From positions 1-5,029 of the forward strand of contig JAFVOV010000116.1 in NCBI GenBank assembly GCA_017505675.1: DNA of 5,029 nucleotides. The letters are read 5' to 3'. The stretch is from Clostridia bacterium. Its GTDB lineage: Bacteria; Bacillota; Clostridia; Christensenellales; Borkfalkiaceae. Shown piece by piece: positions 1 through 5,029 of the stretch (within the stretch, counting starts at the first letter, position 1; every line of letters starts with the position of its first letter). A program made the position numbers and the translations under genes. The notes beneath the pieces were generated by a model. That model saw only the letters and a program-made list of their open reading frames with translations. It did not search any database and was not told where the DNA came from.

Positions 1-624
1 ATAAATGATTTAAAAGAAGAACTTAACTTACTTGGTAAGGGCGACTTTTTTTACGCCGTAAAAGCGGACTTTTCTAGTTCAGATGAAATCAACAAAATGA
101 TGGATACGGTAGAAAAAAGTTTTAAGCGGTTTGACGTGCTTGTGAATAACGCAGGCGTGGGGCTTTATAAACTAATTACCGAAACTACTGAAAAAGAGTG
201 GGAAGATATTTTCTCTGTCAACGTTAAAAGCGCATTTATGATTACTAATAGAGTTCTTGACGGAATGATAAAATATAAAAAGGGTAAAATTGTAAACGTA
301 TCTTCAATGTGGGGGCAGGTTGGCGCTAGTATGGAAGTTGCGTATTCAGCAAGCAAAGCGGCGCTTATAGGCTATACAAAAGCGCTAGCGAAAGAAGTTG
401 CTTTAAGCAAAATAAACGTAAATTGCGTTTGCCCCGGCGTTATTGATACCCCTATCAACGCGCGTTTTAATAAGAGCGATATTGAAGAATTAAAAGAGCA
501 AACGCCTTTAGGGCGTATAGGCGCGCCTGAAGAAGTTGCAGAACTTATTTACTTTTTATCTTGCGAAAAATCTGATTTTATTACAGGACAAATTATTACT
601 TGCGACGGAGGTTTTTCCATTTGA
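1..624 (+). CDS. SDR-family NAD(P)-dependent oxidoreductase, FabG/YmfI-like (5'-truncated by window edge)
   Basis: This is the C-terminal 207 residues of a classical short-chain dehydrogenase; the frame is open to the first base, so the gene begins outside the window. The NNAG motif is at 145-156, the catalytic Ser is the codon at 304-306, and the YxxxK pair is Tyr 343-345 and Lys 355-357. A typical PGxIDTP segment and a C-terminal ITGQIITCDGG tail follow. By comparison with E. coli FabG numbering (S138, Y151, K155), about 36-40 residues are missing, including the TGxxxGIG cofactor loop. The Met codon at 97 lies inside the Rossmann fold and is not the start. The stretch from SSMWG through GAS-EV to YSASKAA resembles the Bacillota FabG paralogues annotated as EF-P 5-aminopentanone reductase (YmfI), so the substrate may be the modified lysine of EF-P rather than 3-oxoacyl-ACP. 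Enzyme class is certain; substrate is inference. The stop overlaps the next gene. Confidence 0.93.
   Translation: MNDLKEELNLLGKGDFFYAVKADFSSSDEINKMMDTVEKSFKRFDVLVNNAGVGLYKLITETTEKEWEDIFSVNVKSAFMITNRVLDGMIKYKKGKIVNVSSMWGQVGASMEVAYSASKAALIGYTKALAKEVALSKINVNCVCPGVIDTPINARFNKSDIEELKEQTPLGRIGAPEEVAELIYFLSCEKSDFITGQIITCDGGFSI
607..612 (+). promoter_or_regulatory. Ribosome binding site that sets the TTG start of the CPBP gene
   Basis: GGAGGT lies inside the last codons of the reductase, 8 nt before the TTG at 621. It is a near-perfect Shine-Dalgarno site and places initiation at 621. The in-frame upstream TTG at 600 would put this site inside the reading frame and has no comparable site of its own. 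Confidence 0.85.
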
Positions 625-1463
625 ACAAATTAAGAAAAGACGCGTTTAAATCTCCCGTTTATCATATAACGATAATTGCGTTACTTTCGGTAGGGTTAGT
701 ATCGTTGCCGATAGGTAAACTTTTTGAGTTGTTCGTTTTAGATGCATATAAAGCGGAACTTCTCGGCGGAATATTTTTAAGGGTAGTGCTATCAATAGGC
801 GCGCTCTTCGCAATTATTAAGTACGGGTTTTTTAAGCCGTTTTATTCTCACGACGGCGTAAAATCATTTTTATTATGTATACCAGCGTTAATTGTTGCCG
901 TCAATAACTTTCCTATTTTGGCAGTAATAAACGGCAACGCGCAGTTTACAAACGATAGCGCCAACGTGATTTTATACGTTATATATTGTATATCAGTTGG
1001 GCTATTTGAAGAATTTATTTTTTGCGGACTAATATTTCCGATATGTATTTACATACACAGACATAAAAAATACAGCGTTATTTGGGCGTGTTTAATTTCT
1101 TCAGGTATTTTTGCAATATCACATTTAATGAATTTATTTGGCGGTGCAAATTTCGGCGCAACCTTACTTCAAGTGTGTTATTCGTTTTTAATAGGCGCTA
1201 TGTGTTGTATATGTAAGTGCGTTACGCGCAATATTTTTACCGCGGTGGTGTTGCACTCTATTTACGATATAGGCGGACTTGTGTTTTCTTCAACGTTCGG
1301 TATAGGCGTAGGTAATCAATGGGATATTATAACCATTGTTATAACGGCAATTTTGGGCGTGTTGGTCGCTTTACATATAATAAGATTAGGTTTTAAGGTC
1401 GACCACGACGAAGTTAAAGATGTATATTTTGAACGTGATATTGATAATTTGATAAACTCATAG
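621..1463 (+). CDS. CPBP (Abi/CAAX-like) family intramembrane glutamic endopeptidase homologue, EExxxC variant
   Basis: A 280-residue, very hydrophobic protein with roughly eight predicted membrane segments and short charged ends. The three motifs of the CPBP family (PF02517, Rce1-like) occur in order: Glu-Glu at residues 130-131, FxxxH at 164-168 (His168), and HxxxD at 212-216. In Rce1-type proteases these Glu and His residues sit in the membrane and form the active site. The first motif is normally EExxxR; here the Arg position is Cys135 (TGC, 1023-1025), one base from an Arg codon (CGC). The gene starts at TTG 621, which overlaps the reductase TGA (TTGA), with GGAGGT 8 nt upstream; this implies translational coupling. 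A start at 600 (287 aa) is formally possible but unlikely. Bacterial CPBP proteins are linked to bacteriocin self-immunity, protein processing or scaffolding; nothing here shows which applies, and no bacteriocin gene is visible. Confidence 0.88.
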   Translation: MNKLRKDAFKSPVYHITIIALLSVGLVSLPIGKLFELFVLDAYKAELLGGIFLRVVLSIGALFAIIKYGFFKPFYSHDGVKSFLLCIPALIVAVNNFPILAVINGNAQFTNDSANVILYVIYCISVGLFEEFIFCGLIFPICIYIHRHKKYSVIWACLISSGIFAISHLMNLFGGANFGATLLQVCYSFLIGAMCCICKCVTRNIFTAVVLHSIYDIGGLVFSSTFGIGVGNQWDIITIVITAILGVLVALHIIRLGFKVDHDEVKDVYFERDIDNLINS

Positions 1464-1472
1464 ATAAAGGAA

Positions 1473-1494
1473 AGGGCAGGTTTTAACCTGCCTT
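1473..1494 (+). other. Strong intergenic hairpin between the CPBP gene and malQ
   Basis: GGCAGGT at 1475-1481 pairs with ACCTGCC at 1486-1492 around a TTTA loop. The stem can be extended outward by G1474-T1493 (a wobble pair in RNA) and A1473-T1494. It starts 9 nt after the CPBP stop and ends 12 nt before the malQ ATG. No T-run follows (the next bases are AAAGTGTATATT), so it is a poor intrinsic terminator on the + strand. It may be a weak attenuator, an mRNA processing or stability element, or a spacer-folding structure. The pairing is certain; its role is not. Confidence 0.6.
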
Positions 1495-1506
1495 AAAGTG
1501 TATATT

Positions 1507-3009
1507 ATGCAAAGAAAAAGTGGTGTTTTAATGCCGATATTCTCTTTGCCGAGTAAATACGGCGTAGGGAGTTTCGGAAGGGAAAGTTATAAATTCGTTG
1601 ATTTTTTAGTTGACGCAGGGCAGTCTATTTGGCAAATTCTTCCGCTTGTGCAAACGGGGTACGGTAATTCGCCGTATTCATCAGTTTCTTCAACGTCTTT
1701 TAGTCCGTATTTTATAAGCCTTGAAATGCTTAAAGAAGATGGGCTTATTACGGCGGCGGAACTTGCGTTTTCTAAAAACCAAAATAAATATATTGATTAC
1801 GGCGAACTTTACGCCGTAAGGTATCCGCTTTTAAGAAAGGCTTTCGCGCGTTTTGATAAAGGCGATAGGGCGTTTAAGTCTTATTTAAGCAAAAAAGAAA
1901 GTTATGATTACGCTTTTTTTATGTCTATAAAATACGCTTCAGGGCAAAAGCATTTTTACGAGTGGGATGAGTCTCTTAAAAGGCGTGAACGCGCTGCGCT
2001 TAAAAAGTTTGAAAAAGATTACCGTGACGAAATTTTGTTTTGGCAATTCGTTCAATTTATTGCTAAAAAGCAATGGTTTGCGCTTAAAAAATACGCAAAT
2101 AAAAAGGGCGTTGAAATTATGGGTGATATGCCTTTATACGTTGCGTTAGATAGCGTAGACGTGTGGGTAAATCCAGAATTATATAAGTTAGACGATAATT
2201 TTAACCCTAAAAAAGTTGCGGGTGTTCCGCCAGATTATTTTTCTGAAGACGGTCAACTTTGGGGTAACCCCGTTTACGATTACGCCGTACACGAAAAAGA
2301 CGGGTTTTCTTGGTGGACGGAAAGGCTTAAAAAAGCGCTTAAAGTTTTTGATTACGTTAGAATTGACCATTTCCGCGGACTTGATAGGTATTATGAAGTT
2401 GAGCCGAATATGGAAAACGCTAAAATAGGCGAGTGGATAGACGTGCCTAGCGAAAAACTTTTTGTTGCTATTCATAAGGAAATTAAAAAAGATAGGATTA
2501 TTGCGGAAGATTTAGGTATTATTGACGACGGCGTTAGGGCGCTTTTAAAACATACCGGTTATCCCGGAATGAAAATTTTATCGTTTGCGTTTAACGGCGA
2601 TAAAGATAATTTATATTTGCCTGAACGTATTGAAGAAAATTCCATTTGCTATACCGGTACGCACGATAACGATACTTTAATGGGGCTTATAGAAAACGCT
2701 ACTGAGTGGGATTATAATAACCTTGTAAACGGCGTGGAAAGTAGTTTAAAAGCGCTTGAATTAAAAGGGCGCGTTGAAGATAAAATTTCTCTTGCAAACG
2801 CTATAATTGAATTAGGCTTTTACTCTAAAGCAAAAACTTTCATTATGCCTATGCAAGACGTGCTTTTATACGGCTCGGATTATCGCGTGAACGAGCCTGG
2901 TACTGTAAAAGAACAAAACTGGGCGGTAAGGTTTAATGAAAAAGACTTTAAACTTTCAACTGCTAAAAAACTTAAAAAGTTGACGCTAAATAGCGGTAGG
3001 TGTGTTTAA
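1507..3009 (+). CDS. malQ: 4-alpha-glucanotransferase (amylomaltase, GH77)
   Basis: A complete 500-residue MalQ, the usual length for bacterial amylomaltase. It moves alpha-1,4-glucan segments between maltodextrins, releasing glucose, in cytoplasmic maltodextrin and glycogen metabolism. Visible family blocks are the N-terminal SGVLMPIFSLPS with GVGSFG, GNSPYSS and FSPYF at 53-69, the 250s-loop block GVPPDYF...GQLWGNP at 239-255, RIDHFRG with the nucleophile Asp287, AEDLG with the acid/base Glu334, and GTHDNDT with Asp387. These match Asp293, Glu340 and Asp395 of Thermus amylomaltase. The C-terminus is intact. ATG 1507 is preferred over GTG 1498 because homologues begin close to the SGxL block. 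The nearest ribosome-binding sequence is weak (AAAGTG, 1495-1500), and a better purine run lies beyond the hairpin. No phosphorylase, glycogen synthase or maltodextrin transporter gene is adjacent. The stop overlaps the VanZ-like start. Confidence 0.97.
   Translation: MQRKSGVLMPIFSLPSKYGVGSFGRESYKFVDFLVDAGQSIWQILPLVQTGYGNSPYSSVSSTSFSPYFISLEMLKEDGLITAAELAFSKNQNKYIDYGELYAVRYPLLRKAFARFDKGDRAFKSYLSKKESYDYAFFMSIKYASGQKHFYEWDESLKRRERAALKKFEKDYRDEILFWQFVQFIAKKQWFALKKYANKKGVEIMGDMPLYVALDSVDVWVNPELYKLDDNFNPKKVAGVPPDYFSEDGQLWGNPVYDYAVHEKDGFSWWTERLKKALKVFDYVRIDHFRGLDRYYEVEPNMENAKIGEWIDVPSEKLFVAIHKEIKKDRIIAEDLGIIDDGVRALLKHTGYPGMKILSFAFNGDKDNLYLPERIEENSICYTGTHDNDTLMGLIENATEWDYNNLVNGVESSLKALELKGRVEDKISLANAIIELGFYSKAKTFIMPMQDVLLYGSDYRVNEPGTVKEQNWAVRFNEKDFKLSTAKKLKKLTLNSGRCV
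2998..3002 (+). promoter_or_regulatory. Ribosome binding site of the VanZ-like gene, inside the malQ end
   Basis: AGGTG lies 6 nt before ATG 3009, in the last malQ codons. It supports ATG 3009 over the in-frame GTG at 3000, which would overlap the site itself. Confidence 0.7.
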
Positions 3010-3476
3010 TGGATAAGGTTAAAAAGATAAAAATTATAATTTTATCGGTTTTAATTGCGCTTACTTTAGCGTTTATCTGGGGGAATTCTTGCCTTTCAAC
3101 TTCAGCGTCGTCAAGCGAATCTAAAGAAGTATACGGCGCGTTTAATTCTATATTAGACTTTTTATTCGGGCAAGGCGTAATCACACATTCAATATTTAGA
3201 AAGTTGATGCACTTTGGGGAGTTTTTTCTTTTAGGCTTGGAAATAAACTTGCTTTTCATAACTCTATTCGGCATAAAGGTAGAAAAGATTTTACACGCTT
3301 GTTCTTTGGGGCTTTTAATCGCCGTAATTGATGAAAGTATTCAAATTTTATCAAACCGCGGGCCTGCCGTTATTGACGTTCTTATTGATTTAGCAGGGTA
3401 TATTGTTGCAACGCTAATTTTGTTTATAGTTATAGCAGTAGTAAAAATTATAAAAAATCGTAAACAAAAAGTATAA
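3009..3476 (+). CDS. VanZ-like family membrane protein
   Basis: A 155-residue protein with four likely membrane segments, at about residues 8-25, 66-88, 95-113 and 121-146, and a basic C-terminal tail (KIIKNRKQKV). It carries the VanZ-family pattern: RKLMHFGEF (Arg64, Lys65, His68, Glu71) at the second segment, IDESIQ (Asp108, Glu109, Gln112) at the third, then Arg117 and VIDVLIDLAG (Asp123, Asp127) leading into the fourth. The segment after the first helix (28-40) is rich in Ser. VanZ of enterococci gives low-level teicoplanin resistance, but most chromosomal VanZ-like proteins have no known function, so no resistance claim is made. The start shares one base with the malQ stop (TAATG), so the two are probably translated as a pair; the reason for pairing with malQ is unknown. 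Confidence 0.88.
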   Translation: MDKVKKIKIIILSVLIALTLAFIWGNSCLSTSASSSESKEVYGAFNSILDFLFGQGVITHSIFRKLMHFGEFFLLGLEINLLFITLFGIKVEKILHACSLGLLIAVIDESIQILSNRGPAVIDVLIDLAGYIVATLILFIVIAVVKIIKNRKQKV

Positions 3477-3493
3477 TTAAAGAGCAATAGGGG

Positions 3494-3531
3494 ATAATTT
3501 TATCAAATTTATTTTAAGGAGATAAAATTAT
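3494..3531 (+). promoter_or_regulatory. Inverted repeat that pairs with the start codon of the ferritin-like gene
   Basis: The 11 bases at 3494-3504 (ATAATTTTATC) are the exact reverse complement of 3521-3531, with a 16-nt loop at 3505-3520. In mRNA the 3' arm would hold the A and U of the AUG (3530-3532) and the last G of the Shine-Dalgarno, while most of the Shine-Dalgarno would lie in the loop. Only one pair is G-C, so the helix would be weak. It could tune translation by temperature, by ribosome traffic from upstream or by a trans factor, or it could be chance in AT-rich DNA. Confidence 0.4.
3516..3521 (+). promoter_or_regulatory. Ribosome binding site of the ferritin-like gene
   Basis: AAGGAG lies 8 nt before ATG 3530, a canonical site that fixes the start. 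It sits at the loop edge of the inverted repeat described at 3494-3531. Confidence 0.9.
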
Positions 3532-4777
3532 GAACCCATTTAAAGAATTACCAAAAGATAGTAAAATAACTTATGCTAGTTGGAATTCGCTTGCGGTTAA
3601 GCCGTACGATAAAAACGTAACCGGACCGTATACGAAAACACGCGTTATTTTAATGAACGGCACGGAATTTGAATCCAACTGGTTTTTGCATCAATTTAAT
3701 AGGCATTGCTTAAACAACGATATTCGCCGCGCTATCGCCGAAGTGCGCCGTCAAGAGCAACAGCAACAAAAACGCATATCCGCATTAAAACCGCTTGATG
3801 AAACGGTTTTAGAACACACTATAGGGTATGAGCAACTTGCCGTTGATTTAACTGCGGAAATGGCGCAAAAAGAGCCTAACCCCATAGTAAAAGCGCAACT
3901 TGATTTTGCGCTTTTAGAAGATTTTGACCATCTTTATAGATATGCGGATTTACTTGATATGGAAGAAGGCGTACACGCGGAAAGGCTTGTTGGCGCGTAT
4001 ACTGAAATAACGCCCGCCCGTCCTACTATATCAGAGCATCGCCACCCACACGACGACGTAAGGCGCTATATTAACTGCTGGCAAGATAGCCTTATTACTC
4101 GCTTGCATACGGGCATAATCACCGCGGCAGAACAGCAAACAATGAACTATTATATGAATATAAGCGGTTTTTATCACAGCGATTTAGGTAGAAAATTATT
4201 TTCTGAAATCGCTATGATAGAAGAACAACACGTTACGGGTTACGGCTCGTTAATGGACCCTTCGTCAACGTGGCTAGAAAGTTGGGTTATGCACGAATAT
4301 ACCGAGTGTTATTTGTATTATTCTTGTTATCTTGATGAAAGCAACGCTTATATTAAAAAGATTTGGTTAAATCATTTTGAAGAAGAATTAAAGCACCTAA
4401 AAATCGCGTCTGAACTGCTTTTTAAATATGAAGGTAGGGAGTGGGAGCAACTGTTCGTTTCGGGCGCGGAATTCCCGTCGCTTATTAAACTTAAAACTAA
4501 TAAAGATTATATTAGGGAAGTTATTAAGTCTGTTAGGCTTACGGGCTTTAAGGAAATCACCGTGCCTATTGACGAATTGCCTGATAACGCAGACTTTTTT
4601 AAGTATCAGCGCCAAGTTAATCCGTCGGTGGGGCAAGTTGCGTCGCATAACGTTATAGAAAAACATATTAAACGCAACGGTGAAGATTATCGCTTTGAAG
4701 ATAAACCGCACGTTGAAAAGACCTTGCGTGATAGAACTATTGATAACACCGATTTAGGTAGAAAAAAAGGATTTTAA
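3530..4777 (+). CDS. Ferritin-like helical-bundle protein of unknown function, putative di-metal binding
   Basis: A 415-residue soluble protein that I do not recognise as a named family. From about residue 85 to 300 it reads as long amphipathic helices of the ferritin/rubrerythrin kind, with Glu/Asp-xx-His motifs: D131xxH134 (next to E130), E146xxH149, E231xxH234 and E286xxH289. Other carboxylates that could be ligands are E95, E101, E256 and E260. Ferritin-like di-iron sites use a Glu on helices 1 and 3 and ExxH on helices 2 and 4, so E101 with E130/D131-H134, and E231-H234 with E256/E260 and E286-H289, are plausible sets; this is inference. A Gln-rich charged stretch (71-82) precedes the bundle, and a polar, charged tail (340-415) follows it. 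No signal peptide or membrane segment is seen, so it is probably cytoplasmic. A role in iron or oxidant handling, or as an oxidase, is possible but not shown. Its Arg codons lean to CGC/CGT. It is the last gene before the terminator. Confidence 0.85.
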   Translation: MNPFKELPKDSKITYASWNSLAVKPYDKNVTGPYTKTRVILMNGTEFESNWFLHQFNRHCLNNDIRRAIAEVRRQEQQQQKRISALKPLDETVLEHTIGYEQLAVDLTAEMAQKEPNPIVKAQLDFALLEDFDHLYRYADLLDMEEGVHAERLVGAYTEITPARPTISEHRHPHDDVRRYINCWQDSLITRLHTGIITAAEQQTMNYYMNISGFYHSDLGRKLFSEIAMIEEQHVTGYGSLMDPSSTWLESWVMHEYTECYLYYSCYLDESNAYIKKIWLNHFEEELKHLKIASELLFKYEGREWEQLFVSGAEFPSLIKLKTNKDYIREVIKSVRLTGFKEITVPIDELPDNADFFKYQRQVNPSVGQVASHNVIEKHIKRNGEDYRFEDKPHVEKTLRDRTIDNTDLGRKKGF

Positions 4778-4782
4778 AAACA

Positions 4783-4810
4783 AAAACGCCTTGCGAAAGC
4801 AAGGCGTTTT
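4783..4810. terminator. Bidirectional intrinsic terminator between convergent genes
   Basis: A perfect 12-bp stem (4783-4794 with 4799-4810) has a GC-rich core, CGCCTTGC/GCAAGGCG, closed by a GAAA tetraloop. On the + strand the stem ends in TTTT, with a further T-rich run near 4816-4827. Read on the - strand it is followed by TTTTTGTTTTT, an even better U-tract. It lies 5 nt after the ferritin-like stop and 17 nt after the stop of the - strand permease, so it probably ends both transcripts. Confidence 0.93.
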
Positions 4811-4827
4811 ATCGTTATATTTTTTTA

Positions 4828-5029
4828 TTAAAGAACGGTTGGAACGAAGAAGTAAATAATGAATAACGCTGCGATAACTAAAGTTACAACAGAGATGTTC
4901 CAAGCGGGTTTTTCTTTTTTATCGATAGCATATTTGATAAGTGATGAAACATAGCAAATGAGTTCGATAACAACGTAAGAAAGGATAGCCCAACCGATAC
5001 CCTTGGTTATTGAGTAACCTAAAGGCATA
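4828..5029 (-). CDS. C-terminal fragment of a probable NCS2-family (AzgA/PbuG-like) nucleobase permease
   Basis: Only the last 66 codons are in the window, and the frame runs off the right edge. The fragment has two hydrophobic segments separated by a charged loop: GYSITKGIGWAILSYVVIEL, then after KYAIDKKEKPAWN a second one ending in IIYFFVPTVL and the stop. The MPLGYSITKGI start and the closing short helix ending near YFF resemble the end of AzgA/PbuG-type purine permeases, where P-(L/F)-TYSI-x-x-GI opens the penultimate helix. The Met at 5026-5028 matches the internal Met-Pro of that motif, so it is probably not the start, and no ribosome binding site can be judged beyond the edge. The loop between the helices seems longer than usual. 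The alternative is a small two-helix membrane protein starting at that ATG. The family call is from memory of the motif, not an alignment. Confidence 0.65.
   Translation of the reverse strand, partial: MPLGYSITKGIGWAILSYVVIELICYVSSLIKYAIDKKEKPAWNISVVTLVIAALFIIYFFVPTVL

Noticed and set aside
49..60. Repeated near-palindrome TACGCCGTA, seen in the reductase and twice in malQ (near 1810 and 2281)
   Set aside because: Each copy encodes Tyr-Ala-Val in frame with this genome's favoured codons, so shared codon choice explains it better than a protein-binding site.
1473..1494. Intergenic hairpin as an intrinsic terminator of the CPBP gene
   Set aside because: No T-run follows on the + strand (TTAAAGTGTATATT), and malQ, 12 nt downstream, would then need its own promoter in a space too small to hold one outside the hairpin.
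2188..2475. Open frames on both strands inside malQ (2188-2475 minus, 2216-2428 plus)
   Set aside because: They overlap the conserved GH77 catalytic region in other frames; their translations look like shadow sequence.
2972..3274. Open frame of 100 codons on the - strand across the malQ/VanZ-like junction
   Set aside because: It is antisense to two genes with clear family motifs and has no recognisable domain.
3009..3476. Glycopeptide resistance gene
   Set aside because: Only VanZ-like family membership is supported; no vanA/vanH/vanX or regulator genes are present, and most chromosomal VanZ-like proteins have no proven resistance role.
3472..3477. TATAAT at the end of the VanZ-like gene, as a -10 box for the ferritin-like gene
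   Set aside because: No acceptable -35 lies 16-18 nt upstream (the best is TTATAA at 3448-3453, 3 of 6 matches) and there is no extended -10 TG. AT-rich DNA gives many such hits, so it was not listed as a promoter. A second hit, GATAAT at 3493-3498, fails in the same way.
4397..4711. Open frame of 104 codons on the - strand opposite the ferritin-like gene
   Set aside because: It lies wholly antisense to a well-supported gene with a good ribosome binding site and shows no recognisable motif; it is a shadow frame.

Overview
The window looks like chromosomal DNA from a low-GC anaerobic member of the Bacillota, most likely a Clostridia-type gut or uncultured lineage. The basis is AT-rich coding, strong AGGAGG-type ribosome binding sites, very tight gene packing, standard stop codons (TGA is used as a stop), and a gene set typical of that group. 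The taxonomic call is an inference from style and cannot be settled from this window.

Five genes run on the + strand and one partial gene runs on the - strand. From the left: the 3' part of a short-chain dehydrogenase/reductase of the FabG/YmfI type (1-624); a CPBP-type intramembrane protease homologue that starts at a TTG overlapping the reductase stop by 4 nt (621-1463); a 43-nt gap holding a strong hairpin; a complete GH77 4-alpha-glucanotransferase, malQ (1507-3009); a VanZ-like membrane protein whose ATG overlaps the malQ stop by 1 nt (3009-3476); a 53-nt gap with an inverted repeat that covers the next start codon; and a 415-residue ferritin-like protein of unknown role (3530-4777). A GAAA-capped 12-bp bidirectional terminator (4783-4810) then separates this run from a convergent gene on the - strand, the C-terminal end of what looks like an NCS2/AzgA-type purine permease (4828-5029).

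The + strand genes could all belong to one transcript, since no convincing internal promoter was found and the only strong terminator lies after the ferritin-like gene. Two pairs (reductase/CPBP and malQ/VanZ-like) are almost certainly translationally coupled. Functionally the set is mixed: a reductase, glucan metabolism, two small membrane proteins and a putative metal-binding helical-bundle protein. I see no coherent pathway joining all five.

No mobile element, CRISPR array, RNA gene or clear new defence or biosynthetic system was seen. The points most worth a second look are the ferritin-like protein with several carboxylate-xx-His motifs, the inverted repeat that pairs with its start codon, the hairpin set between a Shine-Dalgarno-like run and the malQ start, and the Arg-to-Cys change in the CPBP EExxxR motif.
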